DNA of 64,000 nucleotides, taken from the NCBI RefSeq assembly GCF_001189955.1, contig NZ_LFLT01000006.1, positions 62,001-126,000 on the forward strand. The letters are read 5' to 3'. Below the pieces are notes generated by a model, which saw nothing but the letters and a program-made list of their open reading frames with translations, had not been told where the DNA came from and made no database searches. The DNA is from Herbaspirillum chlorophenolicum. GTDB lineage: Bacteria; Pseudomonadota; Gammaproteobacteria; Burkholderiales; Burkholderiaceae_D. The position numbers were made by a program, and so were the translations under genes. Positions 1 to 9,407 of the stretch are shown here, piece by piece (positions within the stretch are counted from its first letter, which is position 1; each line of letters begins with the position of its first letter).

Positions 1-96
1 GCCAGCGCGCCGCAAGAGGTGAAAGACTATTTCGAGCTGGATGACGCCTATTCATTTTCCATCGATGTCGCCATGCTGGAAGCGCGCAAGCCCTGA
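1..96 (+). CDS. C-terminal end of an unidentified protein (partial)
   Basis: Only the last 31 codons lie in the window. The frame is open from the left edge and stops at TGA 94-96. The tail contains an acidic stretch (FELDD) and ends in EARKP. I recognise no motif and give no function. A perfect hairpin begins 11 bases after the stop, which fits the end of a transcription unit. The reading frame is inferred only from its openness and codon use. Confidence 0.6.
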   Translation, partial: ASAPQEVKDYFELDDAYSFSIDVAMLEARKP

Positions 97-106
97 TATG
101 CATCTC

Positions 107-133
107 AAGCCCATCCTTCTCAAGGATGGGCTT
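107..133 (+). terminator. Hairpin terminator after the partial gene
   Basis: A perfect 12-bp stem (107-118 with 122-133) closes on a 3-base loop. The next T-rich run lies about 15 bases further on, not directly at the stem, so this is a strong hairpin but not a textbook intrinsic terminator. Confidence 0.55.
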
Positions 134-492
134 CCCTGAGTGGACATGTTTTTTCCTTGGTTTTCCCGTCAACGGCGCGGTCTCTTTTGCCGTTATTCCA
201 CCCATTCCGTCCGATGTCGCGCATGGCTCGTTTTCAATCGACGCGGCCGGTTTTTCCAAAGCAGAACAGCCGGCGCCGCCATTGATTCGCCTTTGTGATG
301 AAGATAGCGGTGCCCAGTGAAGTTTTGCGCTGGTATCATGTTTTCTTTTTTGCGCTGGTATCAGTCAATATACAGACAGAGGGACGCAAAGAATTGCCAT
401 AAAGATAAGAAAAATAAGAAGCCGCTCAGGGGTGAGGGGCCCGGCGATAAGTAGAAAGTCGTTTAATTAACTGCGCTAACTACTTAATTCTC
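134..492. other. Non-coding stretch upstream of pbpG
   Basis: No convincing gene is seen. One open frame at 126-320 has no ribosome binding site, overlaps the hairpin and has no recognisable protein character. The right half becomes AT-rich and leads into the pbpG promoter. Confidence 0.5.
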
Positions 493-520
493 TTGCGAAA
501 TTTCTGCTTTTTGCTACACT
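493..520 (+). promoter_or_regulatory. Candidate sigma-70 promoter of pbpG
   Basis: TTGCGA (493-498) and TACACT (515-520) are separated by 16 bases and sit about 50 bases upstream of the chosen pbpG start. The upstream DNA is AT-rich. The same -10 hexamer with the same spacing occurs upstream of the liv operon. Inferred by eye from the consensus. Confidence 0.45.
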
Positions 521-572
521 GCCAACGTTTCTCTTATGTATTATCAGGGTTAATTTGGGGGGAGATCCACCT

Positions 573-1685
573 ATGTTCAAATCAGCGCTGGCCATTTTTA
601 CAACGCTATTATTCATAAACGCTGGTCTGGCTCCCGCCAATGCCCAGACAACTACCGCCGCCAAAAAAACCGTCGCCAAGAAGGTCGCGCCCAAAAAAGT
701 GGTCGCCAAACGCACGGTAACCACCACCAAAACTGTCGCCAAAGGTTCGCTGAACAACCGCGAGAAGCTGGTGCGCAAGGTCACCATGGTCAAAGGCCGT
801 CGCCATGTGAGCTACCAGCGCGTATCGGCTGCGCCATCGATCCCGGCAGTGCCTCCGGTGATGACCGCGGGCGACATAGCCGGCCTGAACCTGACGCAGG
901 ACCCGTTGGCGCTGCGTTCCAACGTCGCGCTGGTGATCGACCAGGCCAGCTCGCAGGTTTTGTTTGAAAAGAATTCCAGCGTAGCGCTGCCGATTGCCTC
1001 GGTCACCAAGCTGATGACCGCATTGGTCGTGGCTGAAGCGCACATGAACATGGAAGAGGTGCTCACTGTCACCGACGACGATGTGGACCGTGAAAAGCAC
1101 AGCAGCTCGCGCTTGCGCGTAGGCGCGCAATTGAGCCGCGACGACATGCTGCACATCGCCCTGATGAGTTCGGAAAACCGTGCCGCATCCGCGCTCGGCC
1201 GCAATTATCCGGGCGGCCTGCCGGCCTTCGTGGCAGCCATGAATGCCAAGGCCCGTTCGCTGGGCATGCAGGATACCCACTATGTTGACTCGACCGGCCT
1301 GTCCAGCCAGAACGTCGCCAGTGCGCGCGATCTGGCCAAGCTGGTCGTGGCGGCTTATCAGTATCCGCTGATCCGCCAGTACTCGACCGATTCCAAATAC
1401 ATGGTTGAACCGAGCGGCCACGCGCTGCAGTACAACAGCTCCAACCGGCTGACGTCGAACAAGGACTGGGACATCGGCTTGCAAAAGACCGGCTTCATCA
1501 ACGAAGCGGGCCACTGCCTGGTGATGCTGACCCGCATTGAAGGCCGTCCCATCGTGATGGTGTTCCTGGATTCCAAGGGCCGCCTGTCGCACGTGGGCGA
1601 CGCCACCCGCATGCGCAAGTGGCTGGTGGAAGATGCGCCGAAGAATCTGACCCGTGTGAAGATGGTGCGCGCCGATCAGGGTTGA
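573..1685 (+). CDS. pbpG: D-alanyl-D-alanine endopeptidase (PBP7-type)
   Basis: This is a serine peptidase of the S11/PBP5-7 family that trims peptidoglycan cross-links in the periplasm. The 370-residue product starts with a signal peptide (about residues 1-24, ending ANAQ), then a lysine-rich linker (about 30-57) that could bind anionic wall or membrane surfaces. The three active-site motifs are all present: SVTK (143-146), SEN (200-202) and KTG (305-307). I chose ATG 573 because a run GGGGGGAG lies 8-9 bases before it; an in-frame TTG at 555 has no such site. The gene stands alone between its promoter and a shared terminator. PBP7-type is preferred over a DacA-type carboxypeptidase because no C-terminal amphipathic anchor domain is seen. 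Confidence 0.9.
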   Translation: MFKSALAIFTTLLFINAGLAPANAQTTTAAKKTVAKKVAPKKVVAKRTVTTTKTVAKGSLNNREKLVRKVTMVKGRRHVSYQRVSAAPSIPAVPPVMTAGDIAGLNLTQDPLALRSNVALVIDQASSQVLFEKNSSVALPIASVTKLMTALVVAEAHMNMEEVLTVTDDDVDREKHSSSRLRVGAQLSRDDMLHIALMSSENRAASALGRNYPGGLPAFVAAMNAKARSLGMQDTHYVDSTGLSSQNVASARDLAKLVVAAYQYPLIRQYSTDSKYMVEPSGHALQYNSSNRLTSNKDWDIGLQKTGFINEAGHCLVMLTRIEGRPIVMVFLDSKGRLSHVGDATRMRKWLVEDAPKNLTRVKMVRADQG

Positions 1686-1719
1686 TACCAGATCTTGCCG
1701 CTGGCGCGCAGGCGCCAAT

Positions 1720-1752
1720 AAAAAAGCGAACCAAAAATGGTTCGCTTTTTTT
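1720..1752. terminator. Bidirectional terminator between pbpG and the IclR gene
   Basis: A perfect 13-bp stem (1720-1732 with 1739-1751) has A-runs on its left side and T-runs on its right, so it can end transcripts from both convergent genes. Confidence 0.85.
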
Positions 1753-1812
1753 ATGTCTGCATGACGAATGGGAGCAGGGGCTGTGACGAAAGAATGGTTG
1801 CCTTCAGCTTTA

Positions 1813-2598
1813 TCAACCCCGGCTGCTGTCGAATCCCAGTGCCGATGAAATCTGGTTGGCAGTGCTGACCAAATCTTCCACCCATTCTTCCTGCAATCGA
1901 TCGGCAGGAGCCGAAATCGACAGTCCCGCCACCAGCTTGCCGGAGTCATCGCAGATACCCGCCGCCATACAGCGCACACCCAGTTCCAGCTCCTCGTTGT
2001 CGCGCGCATAGCCGAGCGCGCGCACCATGGACAATTCGCGCTCTAGCTTGGAGAGATCGGTAATGGAGTTCTTGTTGTGGCCGGCCAGCCCGGTGCGGGT
2101 CGCATAGGCGCGCACCGCCTTGGGGTCGTCGACCGACAGGAACAGCTTGCCGGTCGAGGTCAGGTGCAGCGGCGCGCGGCCACCGATGGCGCGCACCACC
2201 TGCATGCCGGAGCGTTCGGAGAAGGAGCGGTCGATGTAGACGATCTCGTCGCTCTGGCGCACCGACAGGTTGATGGTCTGGTGGGTCTTGCGGTGCAGGG
2301 CGCGCATGAAGTCGAGCGCGGCTTCGCGTACCGACAGGCGGCTCTTGACGATATTGCCCAACTCCAGCAGGCGCATGCCCAGGCGGTAGGTGCCCGGCTC
2401 CACGCGGTCGACGAAACGCTTGACCACCAGGTCGTTGAGGATGCGGTGGGCAGTCGATGGATGCAGGTCGGTGGCGGCGGACAGCTCCTTGAGGCTGACC
2501 GGGTCGGGATAGGCCGCCAGCGCGTCGAGCAGCGACACCATGCGCTCGATGACCTGGATGGAAATGTTGTCCGTTTCGCCTGCCGCTTCTTTTTTCAT
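1813..2598 (-). CDS. IclR-family transcriptional regulator
   Basis: The 261-residue product has an N-terminal winged helix-turn-helix (about residues 18-75, with the recognition region LHPSTAHRILNDL) and a C-terminal IclR effector domain (about 85-255), the usual length and order for the family. Typical effector-domain stretches such as SGMQVVRAIGGRAPLHLTS and GLSISAPADRL are seen. These proteins bind small aromatic or organic acids and repress or activate neighbouring catabolic genes. Here the only divergent neighbour is a sulfate-binding protein 394 bases away, so the target is unknown. The start is the ATG at the right end of the frame, in an AAGAAGC context. The gene is convergent with pbpG. 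Confidence 0.85.
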   Translation of the reverse strand: MKKEAAGETDNISIQVIERMVSLLDALAAYPDPVSLKELSAATDLHPSTAHRILNDLVVKRFVDRVEPGTYRLGMRLLELGNIVKSRLSVREAALDFMRALHRKTHQTINLSVRQSDEIVYIDRSFSERSGMQVVRAIGGRAPLHLTSTGKLFLSVDDPKAVRAYATRTGLAGHNKNSITDLSKLERELSMVRALGYARDNEELELGVRCMAAGICDDSGKLVAGLSISAPADRLQEEWVEDLVSTANQISSALGFDSSRG

Positions 2599-2992
2599 GG
2601 TGCAGTCTGATGCGTTGCAATAGAACAGTTATACCACATTGTGAAAACAACAAAAAGTTCGGTCGTTCTTTTATGTGAATGGTCTCCGAGCCTGCAATTC
2701 CGCAGGACGTATTTCCTTCGAGCCAAACCGATCAAGCACTAGCGTTCGCTCAACTCGGATGATTGCATCAGGCGTCGGCGCCGCGAAGCGTTTCCCGGCC
2801 GGCATCATCGCCGCCAGCGCTTGCTATCCATTTTGATATAAAGACGCCGCTCTTTATTCAGCGGTCCTGATCTTGCATATCTGTTTTTTGCATAACTAGA
2901 GAAGAAAGTATTCGTTCTTTTTTGGGAGGGCGCTCATTAACCTGTGCTCTCCAAACAAAAACGCATGAAGACAACACTCATTGGGAACGGAT
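2599..2992. promoter_or_regulatory. Divergent regulatory region between iclR and sbp
   Basis: This 394-base gap must carry the promoters of both genes. Near its right end lie ATAACTA (2892-2898) and a TTCGTTCTTTTTT tract (from 2921). A similar pair, a TTCGTTCTC tract and ATAACTAT (11018-11025), lies upstream of cysT, so these are candidate binding sites for the CysB-type regulator encoded at the end of the island. This is inference from shared words only. Confidence 0.35.
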
Positions 2993-4009
2993 ATGAAGCT
3001 CAAGAACATCATCAAAACGATTGCGGCCGCACTGGTGCTGGCGCAGGTTGCACATGTGGCCCAGGCGGCCGATATCTCGTTGCTGAACGTCTCTTACGAC
3101 CCGACGCGCGAACTCTATGCCGACTATAACAAGGCCTTTTCCAAATACTGGAAGGAAAAGAGCGGCGATAACCTCACCATCAAGGCTTCGCACGGCGGTT
3201 CCGGCAAGCAGGGGCGCTCGGTGATCGACGGCATCGATGCCGACGTGGTGACCCTGGCGCTGGCCTACGACATCGACGAAATCTCGGAAAAGGCCAAGCT
3301 GCTGCCGGCCGACTGGCAAAAGCGCCTGCCGCACAACAGCTCGCCCTATACCTCGACCATCGTGTTCCTGGTGCGCAAGGGCAACCCCAAGCAGATCAAG
3401 GATTGGGATGACCTGATCAAGCCGGGCGTTTCCGTCATCACCCCGAACCCCAAGACTTCCGGCGGCGCACGCTGGAACTACCTGGCAGCATGGGCCTACG
3501 CGCAGAAGAAGGGCGGCAATGACGCCGCAGCGCGCGAGTACATCGGCAAGCTGTTCAAGAACGTGCCGGTGCTGGATTCCGGCGCACGCGGCGCCACCAT
3601 CACCTTTGTTGAACGCGGCATCGGCGACGTCCTGCTGGCGTGGGAAAACGAAGCGCTGATCTCGCTGAAGGAATGGGGCCCGGACAAGTTCGACATCGTC
3701 GCACCGTCGATTTCCATCCTGACCGAGCCGCCGGTGGCGCTGGTCGACAAGGTGGCCGACCGCCGCGGCACCCGCAAGGTGGCTGAAGAGTACCTGAAGC
3801 ACCTGTACTCGGAAGAGGGCCAGGAAATCATCGCCAAGAACTACTACCGCCCGATCGACCCGAAGATCGCCGCCAAGTATGCATCGCAATTCCCCAAGCT
3901 GAACCTGGTCACCATCGACAAGGATTTCGGCGGCTGGCAGAAGGCCCAGAAGACCCACTTCGCCGATGGCGGCACCTTCGACCAACTGTACGTGCCGAAC
4001 AAGAAGTGA
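2993..4009 (+). CDS. sbp: Sulfate/thiosulfate ABC transporter periplasmic binding protein
   Basis: The 338-residue protein captures sulfate (or thiosulfate) in the periplasm for the CysTWA importer. It has a signal peptide (about 1-25, ending AQA) and the family's landmarks: [12 protein letters not shown] at the mature N terminus, SHGGSGKQ, a [14 protein letters not shown] segment and the YFRPIDP-like C-terminal YYRPIDP. ATG 2993 is preferred over an upstream TTG (2981) because GGGAACGG gives it a reasonable ribosome site and the signal peptide then begins directly. It sits at the head of the ssu genes and about 7 kb from cysTWA, which is an unusual split. A hairpin follows the gene. Confidence 0.93.
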   Translation: MKLKNIIKTIAAALVLAQVAHVAQAADISLLNVSYDPTRELYADYNKAFSKYWKEKSGDNLTIKASHGGSGKQGRSVIDGIDADVVTLALAYDIDEISEKAKLLPADWQKRLPHNSSPYTSTIVFLVRKGNPKQIKDWDDLIKPGVSVITPNPKTSGGARWNYLAAWAYAQKKGGNDAAAREYIGKLFKNVPVLDSGARGATITFVERGIGDVLLAWENEALISLKEWGPDKFDIVAPSISILTEPPVALVDKVADRRGTRKVAEEYLKHLYSEEGQEIIAKNYYRPIDPKIAAKYASQFPKLNLVTIDKDFGGWQKAQKTHFADGGTFDQLYVPNKK

Positions 4010-4025
4010 TTTGACCGCAAATCAA

Positions 4026-4050
4026 TGCAGGCCGGTTCAGCCGGCCTGCA
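4026..4050 (+). terminator. Intercistronic hairpin after sbp
   Basis: A perfect 10-bp GC-rich stem (4026-4035 with 4041-4050) with a 5-base loop and no T-run. It may stabilise the sbp message or partly terminate before ssuE, so that the binding protein is made in excess. Confidence 0.5.
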
Positions 4051-4115
4051 GCCAACACCAGCAGGCGACGTGCCTGCCGACTGAAGAAGCAAGAAAGCAA
4101 GTAAAGCAGATTGAC

Positions 4116-4706
4116 ATGACCATCCTGTTGCTGGCCGGCAGCCCCTCGGCTCCATCCCGTTCCACCCGCCTGTTGAACCACGTCGGCGATAAGCTGGTTC
4201 AGCTCGGCCATCGTTACGCGCGCCTGGAAGTGCGCGACCTGCCGGGCCAGGCCATCCTGCGCGCCGACTGGAACGATGCGCAGATCAAGGCCGCGCTGTC
4301 GACGGTGGAAGAGGCCTCTGCGGTAGTGATCGCCACGCCGGTCTACAAGGCGGCCTACAGCGGCATCCTGAAAGCCTTTCTTGACCTGCTGCCGCAGTTC
4401 GGCCTGACCGACAAGCTGGTGCTGCCATTGGCCACCGGCGGCAGCCAGTCGCACATGCTGGCGCTGGACTATGCGTTGCGCCCGGTGCTGTCCTCGCTCA
4501 ATCCCAAGCATGTGTTGCCCAGCATTTATGCCACCGAAGCCCAGGTCACCTGGAGCGAAGAAAGCGGACTGACTCTCGACGCTCCCATTGCCGCACGCGT
4601 GGAAGAAGGCGTGGCGCAGCTTTCGGCCAGCCTGTCGGCGCTGCACAAGGCGGCGCCGCAGGAGTTCCGCGAAGTCCCGTTCTCGCAAGTGCGATGTAGC
4701 ATCTGA
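4116..4706 (+). CDS. ssuE: NADPH-dependent FMN reductase
   Basis: This flavin reductase supplies FMNH2 to the SsuD monooxygenase for cleavage of alkanesulfonates. The 196-residue product is a flavodoxin-like fold with GSPSAPSRSTRLL near the start (phosphate-binding loop), TPVYKAAYSGILKAFLD in the middle and a GGSQSHMLALDYALRP stretch typical of SsuE/MsuE. The ATG at 4116 begins MTILLLAGSP, the expected first beta strand; the frame is open further left but that part is not conserved-looking. It lies between sbp and ssuA, as expected for a sulfonate-sulfur operon. Confidence 0.9.
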   Translation: MTILLLAGSPSAPSRSTRLLNHVGDKLVQLGHRYARLEVRDLPGQAILRADWNDAQIKAALSTVEEASAVVIATPVYKAAYSGILKAFLDLLPQFGLTDKLVLPLATGGSQSHMLALDYALRPVLSSLNPKHVLPSIYATEAQVTWSEESGLTLDAPIAARVEEGVAQLSASLSALHKAAPQEFREVPFSQVRCSI

Positions 4707-4827
4707 CCGGCGCCTGAGGCGCGCCAGCAGCATGCGGCGAAGCCGCCGCACCAATCTCTTGACCCGATAAAACAACCGGCTGGTGCAGCGGAAGGCCGCC
4801 TGCACGCCCAAGAACTGGAGAGCATCC

Positions 4828-5814
4828 TTGAAAGCCTATAGCGACAAGAACACATCCATGCAACGCCGCGCCGCCCTGGCGCGTTTGTCGGCCGCCGCGT
4901 TGGGGGCACTGGCGATTGCCGCCGGCGCCGTGACGACCGCGCAGGCGCAGGAGGCCAAAGTGCTGCGCATCGGCTATCAGAAAGCCGCTAACACACTGGT
5001 GCTGCTGAAGACGCACGGCACACTGGAAAAGCGCCTGCAGCCGCTGGGTGTGGATGTGAAATGGGCTGAATTCGCCGCCGGTCCGCAATTGCTGGAAGCG
5101 TTGAATGTCGGCTCGGTCGACTTCGGCTATGTCGGCGAAGCGCCGCCGGTGTTCGCGCAAGCCGCGGGCGCTGATTTCGTCTACACAGCCTATGAGATTC
5201 CGACGCCCGACGCCGAGGGTTTGCTGGTGCCCAAGAACTCCCCGCTCAACAGTGTGGCGGAACTGAAGGGCAAGAAAGTCGCCTTCAACAAGGGCTCCGA
5301 CGTGCACTGGCTGGTAGTGGCGTTGCTGAAGAAGGCCGGCCTGGCCTATAGCGACATCCAGCCGGTCTACCTGGCGCCGGCCGATGCCCGCGCCGCCTTC
5401 GAGAAGGGCGCGGTCGATGCCTGGGCCATCTGGGATCCGTTCCAGGCCGCAGCCGAGAAGCAAGTCGGCGCGCGTCGCCTGGCCACCGGCGTAGGGGCGG
5501 TGAACCACCACCAGTTCTTCCTGAGCGCACGCGCCTTCGCCGCGAAGAATCCGCAGATAGAAAAAATCCTGCTGGAAGAAATTACCCGTGAAGGCCAGTG
5601 GGTGCGCGCCAATACCGCACAAGCCGCCGCCCAGCTGGCGCCGATCCAGGGCCTGGATGCCGACATCATCGAAACCGGCCTGAAGCGCTACGCCCACATC
5701 TACAAGCCGATCGATGCCGGAGTACTGGCCGAGCAGCAGAAGATCGCCGACGCCTTCTTCGAACTCAAGCTGATCCCCAAGCCGCTCAAGGTCAGCGACG
5801 CCGTATTGAAATAA
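4828..5814 (+). CDS. ssuA: Aliphatic sulfonate ABC transporter binding protein
   Basis: The periplasmic protein binds alkanesulfonates for the SsuBC importer. It has a signal peptide containing [18 protein letters not shown] and a cleavage region around AQAQ. The mature part opens with [16 protein letters not shown], characteristic of SsuA/TauA-type proteins, and carries NKGSDVHWL and WAIWDPF motifs. I chose TTG 4828 (328 residues) because CTGGAGAG lies 8 bases upstream; ATG 4858 gives a shorter but still secreted protein and has no clear ribosome site. Only about 40 bases separate it from ssuD. Confidence 0.9.
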   Translation: MKAYSDKNTSMQRRAALARLSAAALGALAIAAGAVTTAQAQEAKVLRIGYQKAANTLVLLKTHGTLEKRLQPLGVDVKWAEFAAGPQLLEALNVGSVDFGYVGEAPPVFAQAAGADFVYTAYEIPTPDAEGLLVPKNSPLNSVAELKGKKVAFNKGSDVHWLVVALLKKAGLAYSDIQPVYLAPADARAAFEKGAVDAWAIWDPFQAAAEKQVGARRLATGVGAVNHHQFFLSARAFAAKNPQIEKILLEEITREGQWVRANTAQAAAQLAPIQGLDADIIETGLKRYAHIYKPIDAGVLAEQQKIADAFFELKLIPKPLKVSDAVLK

Positions 5815-5855
5815 ACAACGCGAGGCGGCGCAGGTCCGCCTCACAGGAGTCTCGC

Positions 5856-7022
5856 ATGAACGTATTCTGGTTTATCCCCACCCACGGCGACAGCCGCTAC
5901 CTCGGTACCTCCGAGGGCGCGCGTCCGGTCAGCCACGACTACATGAAACAGGTCGCGGTGGCGGCCGACACGCTGGGTTACGACGGCGTGCTGTTGCCCA
6001 CCGGGCGTTCTTGCGAGGACGCCTGGGTGGCGGCCGCCAGCCTGATCGATGCCACCCGTCGCCTCAAATTCCTGGTCGCGGTGCGGCCCGGCCTGACCGC
6101 GCCGACGCTGTCGGCGCGCATGGCTGCTACCTTCGACCGCCTGTCCAACGGCCGCCTGCTGATCAACGTCGTCACCGGCGGCGATCCGGTCGAGCAGGAG
6201 AGCGATGGCGTGTTCGGTACCCATGCCGAGCGCTATGAAATCTCCGACGAGTTCCTGAAGATCTGGCGCGATGTGCTGGCCAAGACGCATACCGGCGGCG
6301 AGACCGATTTCGACGGCAAGCATCTGAAAGTCAAAGGCGCCAAGGCGCTTTATCCGCCGCTGCAAAAACCTTATCCGCCACTGTATTTCGGCGGATCTTC
6401 CGATGAAGCGATCGACCTCGCCGCAGAGCAGGTCGACGTCTACCTGACCTGGGGCGAACCGCCCGCAGCAGTGGCCGAGAAGATCGCCGTCGTGCGTGAA
6501 CGCGCCGCCAAGGCGGGCCGCACACTGCGCTTCGGCATCCGTCTGCATGTGATCGTGCGCGACACCAATGAAGCCGCATGGCAGGCCGCGGACGAACTGA
6601 TCAGCCGCCTCGACGATGAAACGATTGCCAAGGCGCAGGCCAACTTCGCGCGCATGGACTCCGAAGGGCAGCGCCGCATGGCGGCCCTGCACGGCGGCCG
6701 CCGCGACAAGCTGGAAGTCAGCCCCAACCTGTGGGCCGGCGTCGGCCTGGTGCGTGGCGGCGCCGGCACCGCACTGGTGGGCGATGGGCCGACCGTGGCG
6801 GCGCGCATGAAAGAATACGCCGACCTCGGCATCGATACCTTCATCCTGTCCGGTTATCCGCATCTGGAGGAGTCTTACCGGTTTGCCGAACTGGTGTTCC
6901 CGCTGCTGCCGCGCAGCCAGCGCGAAGGGCTGCCGGGCTTCAACCTGACCGGCCCCTTCGGCGAGATCGTCGGCAATACCGAAGTGCCCAAGTCCGCGCC
7001 GGTGCGCGTGTCGGCGAGCTGA
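5856..7022 (+). CDS. ssuD: FMNH2-dependent alkanesulfonate monooxygenase
   Basis: SsuD splits the carbon-sulfur bond of alkanesulfonates, releasing sulfite and an aldehyde, with FMNH2 from SsuE and oxygen. The 388-residue product has the bacterial-luciferase-like barrel: [16 protein letters not shown] at the start, Cys53 in [22 protein letters not shown] (about 104-117), Arg228 and His230 in [12 protein letters not shown], and a final [21 protein letters not shown] segment. AGGAG lies 7 bases before ATG 5856. The length matches the family. Confidence 0.95.
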   Translation: MNVFWFIPTHGDSRYLGTSEGARPVSHDYMKQVAVAADTLGYDGVLLPTGRSCEDAWVAAASLIDATRRLKFLVAVRPGLTAPTLSARMAATFDRLSNGRLLINVVTGGDPVEQESDGVFGTHAERYEISDEFLKIWRDVLAKTHTGGETDFDGKHLKVKGAKALYPPLQKPYPPLYFGGSSDEAIDLAAEQVDVYLTWGEPPAAVAEKIAVVRERAAKAGRTLRFGIRLHVIVRDTNEAAWQAADELISRLDDETIAKAQANFARMDSEGQRRMAALHGGRRDKLEVSPNLWAGVGLVRGGAGTALVGDGPTVAARMKEYADLGIDTFILSGYPHLEESYRFAELVFPLLPRSQREGLPGFNLTGPFGEIVGNTEVPKSAPVRVSAS

Positions 7023-7029
7023 GGCGGCC

Positions 7030-7881
7030 ATGACGAGCGCAACCTCCAATTCCGTGGTCGATGTCGCCGGTGTGCCGGCCGAACGCACGGGCAAATCAAA
7101 AAGCCAGGCAAGCAAAGGCCAGGGCTGGCAGAGCGGTAGCTGGATAGGCTGGCTGCTGCCGCTGGCGCTGGTGGCCTGGTGGGAAATCGCCGCCCAGGCC
7201 GGCTGGCTGTCCAGCCGCATCTTGCCTGAACCGTGGGCGGTGCTTAAAGCCGTCTGGAACCTGTCGGCGTCCGGCGAACTGTGGCGCCACCTGGCCGTCA
7301 GCAGCGGCCGCGCGGCTTCCGGCTTTGCCGTGGGCGCGGGGTTGGGCCTGGTGCTGGGGCTGCTGTCCGGCAGCCTGCGCTCGGCCGAGCTGCTGCTCGA
7401 CACCACCTTGCAGATGGTGCGCAACATTCCGGCGCTGGCGCTGATCCCGCTGGTGATCCTGTGGTTCGGCATCGACGAGACGGCCAAGCTGTTCCTGGTC
7501 TCGGTGGGCGTGTTCTTCCCGGTCTACCTCAATACCTTCCACGGCATCCGTTCGGTCGATAAGGGGCTGATCGAGATGGCCAAGAGTTACGGCCTGTCGG
7601 GCTGGGCGCTGTACCGCGACGTGATCCTGCCGGGCGCCTTGCCGTCCATCCTGGTCGGGCTGCGTTTTGCGCTGGGGCTGGTGTGGGTGCTGCTGATCGT
7701 GGCCGAGACCATTTCCGCCCAGGCCGGCATCGGCTACATGACCATGAACGCCCGCGAATTCCTGCAGACCGATGTGGTGCTGGTGGGCATCCTGCTCTAT
7801 GCGTTGCTGGGCAAGCTGGCCGACAGCGCGGCCCGTGCGCTGGAACGTTTCTGGCTGCGCTGGCATCCGGGCTATCAATAA
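7030..7881 (+). CDS. ssuC: Aliphatic sulfonate ABC transporter permease
   Basis: The inner-membrane channel of the sulfonate importer. The 283-residue product shows about six hydrophobic segments after a polar, lysine-containing N-terminal tail of about 35 residues. The coupling EAA-type loop is EMAKSYGLSGWALYRDVILPGALPSILVGLR. It starts 7 bases after ssuD and partners with SsuA and SsuB. A 255-base gap separates it from ssuB, which is unusually long for this operon. Confidence 0.92.
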   Translation: MTSATSNSVVDVAGVPAERTGKSKSQASKGQGWQSGSWIGWLLPLALVAWWEIAAQAGWLSSRILPEPWAVLKAVWNLSASGELWRHLAVSSGRAASGFAVGAGLGLVLGLLSGSLRSAELLLDTTLQMVRNIPALALIPLVILWFGIDETAKLFLVSVGVFFPVYLNTFHGIRSVDKGLIEMAKSYGLSGWALYRDVILPGALPSILVGLRFALGLVWVLLIVAETISAQAGIGYMTMNAREFLQTDVVLVGILLYALLGKLADSAARALERFWLRWHPGYQ

Positions 7882-7925
7882 ACCTAGACCCGGCAGTGAC
7901 CGCTTGCTATTTTTTGAGGATGAGC

Positions 7926-8114
7926 ATGAAAACAATCTTTGGCAGTATCAATACAGTCCTCTCTGGTGGTGAGAGCGCTATGCATTCGCCGGCACCGCGC
8001 TCGCCGCGCCATGCGGCGTTGCTCCTTCTTGCGCACAGTAGTGCGCCGCGTCGTCGCGCCTTGCCTGGCACGTCGATCACGGCACCGGCGAACGCATTCA
8101 ACTGCCGGATCTAG
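7926..8114 (+). CDS. Possible small protein between ssuC and ssuB
   Basis: An open frame of 62 codons begins at ATG 7926 with GAGG 6 bases upstream. The product begins [15 protein letters not shown] and is rich in Ala, Arg, Pro and Ser afterwards. I recognise no domain. It fills part of the otherwise empty 255-base gap in the ssu operon. It could be a real small gene, a leader peptide for ssuB or chance; the second half looks like low-complexity GC-rich coding. Confidence 0.3.
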   Translation: MKTIFGSINTVLSGGESAMHSPAPRSPRHAALLLLAHSSAPRRRALPGTSITAPANAFNCRI

Positions 8115-8136
8115 GTTGAACCTACAGGAGAACCCG

Positions 8137-8976
8137 ATGCATATCCATGCTCAGGAAAACCAGGCAGTCAGCCGCACCGCCGCCGGCAACCGTGGCATCG
8201 GCATCCGCCTGCAGGCGTTGTCGAAGTCGTTCGGCGGGCGCGAAGTCCTGCACGGCATCGACCTTGAGATCGAGCCGGGCGAGTTCGTTGCCATCGTCGG
8301 CCGCAGCGGCTGCGGCAAGAGCACGCTGTTGCGCCTGGTGGCGCAACTGGACGGCGCCAGCGAAGGCGAGGTGATCTACGGACAGGGCGAAGGTGACCCG
8401 GAGATCCGCATCATGTTCCAGGACTCGCGCCTGTTGCCGTGGAAGCGCGTGCTGGCCAACGTGGCATTGGGCTTGCCCAAACAAGCCGCGCCGCAAGCCT
8501 TGCAGGCGCTGCGCCATGTCGGCCTGGAGCAGCGTGCCGGCGAATGGCCGGCGGTGCTTTCGGGCGGGCAGCGGCAGCGCGTGGCGCTGGCGCGCGCCCT
8601 GGTGCACGATCCGCAACTGTTGCTGCTGGACGAGCCATTGGGCGCGCTGGATGCCTTGACCCGCATCGAGATGCAGCAACTGATCGAATCGATCTGGCAG
8701 GAACGCGGCTTTACCGCCTTGCTGGTCACGCACGACGTGCAGGAAGCGATTGCCCTGGCCGACCGCGTGCTGCTGATCGAAGACGGGCATGTCGCGCTGG
8801 ACCAGCGTATCGAGCTGACGCGCCCGCGTTCGCGCGGCCAGGCGCAGTTCGCGCTGCTGGAGGAAGCCATTCTGGCGCGTGTGTTGCGCCATCCGGGCAG
8901 CGAGCAGCCGGCCGCAGGGCAAGAGCTGGAACTGTTTGCGCCGCGCGGCGTGCAGCAGGTGCAGTGGGCAGTGTAA
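8137..8976 (+). CDS. ssuB: Aliphatic sulfonate ABC transporter ATP-binding protein
   Basis: The ATPase of the sulfonate importer. The 279-residue product carries Walker [10 protein letters not shown], a Q-loop in [12 protein letters not shown], the signature LSGGQRQR, Walker [13 protein letters not shown] and the switch histidine in [10 protein letters not shown]. The DSRLLPW wording is typical of SsuB/TauB-type subunits. CAGGAG lies 6 bases before ATG 8137. It completes the SsuABC set with the permease upstream. Confidence 0.93.
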   Translation: MHIHAQENQAVSRTAAGNRGIGIRLQALSKSFGGREVLHGIDLEIEPGEFVAIVGRSGCGKSTLLRLVAQLDGASEGEVIYGQGEGDPEIRIMFQDSRLLPWKRVLANVALGLPKQAAPQALQALRHVGLEQRAGEWPAVLSGGQRQRVALARALVHDPQLLLLDEPLGALDALTRIEMQQLIESIWQERGFTALLVTHDVQEAIALADRVLLIEDGHVALDQRIELTRPRSRGQAQFALLEEAILARVLRHPGSEQPAAGQELELFAPRGVQQVQWAV

Positions 8977-9054
8977 GCGTTATCTGATCAACCGAATTTC
9001 AACCATCGCGGCGAGGCAGGTGCCGGCGCCGCATCATCCACCAAGGAGCACAGC

Positions 9055-9270
9055 ATGACCATCCAAGCCATCAACGTACGTAACCAGTTCAAGGGCAAAG
9101 TCAAAGCCATCATCGAAGGTTCGGTCGTGTCCGAAGTCGATGTCGAAACCCCGGCAGGCATCGTCACCTCGGTCATCACCACCCGTTCGGTGAAAGACCT
9201 TGGCCTGACCATCGGCAGCGAAGTCGTTGCACTGGTGAAGGCGACCGAAGTCTCGATCGCCAAGCTGTAA
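9055..9270 (+). CDS. Single-domain TOBE/Mop molybdopterin-binding protein
   Basis: The 71-residue protein is one complete Mop (TOBE) domain: INVRNQFKGKVKAIIEGSVVSEVDVETPAG, then VITTRSVKDLGLTIGSEVVALVKATEVSI. Mop proteins form oligomers that bind molybdate or tungstate in the cytoplasm. AAGGAGC lies just before ATG 9055. No molybdate transporter or molybdenum enzyme lies beside it; the nearest candidate client is the YdeP-like oxidoreductase about 47 kb away. Its place at the end of the ssu operon suggests joint expression in sulfur limitation, perhaps because sulfate and molybdate compete for uptake (inference). Confidence 0.85.
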   Translation: MTIQAINVRNQFKGKVKAIIEGSVVSEVDVETPAGIVTSVITTRSVKDLGLTIGSEVVALVKATEVSIAKL

Positions 9271-9407
9271 GAACCTGTCTACGATCGCGCCAGGGTTATC
9301 CGATTCTGGCGTAATCGCAAACAGGCTCTGATCGTTTCAACGGCGGCCGGTAGCCGCCGCATACCGCTTTTTCTTCAGGAGCGGTGCATTTTCATGGAGC
9401 TGCCCGG

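Noticed and set aside
126-320. A 64-codon open frame before pbpG
   Set aside because: No ribosome site, overlaps a hairpin and has no protein-like pattern.
609-2009. A 466-codon open frame on the - strand opposite pbpG
   Set aside because: It is antisense to a gene with clear catalytic motifs, has histidine/arginine/glutamine-rich shadow composition and no ribosome site.
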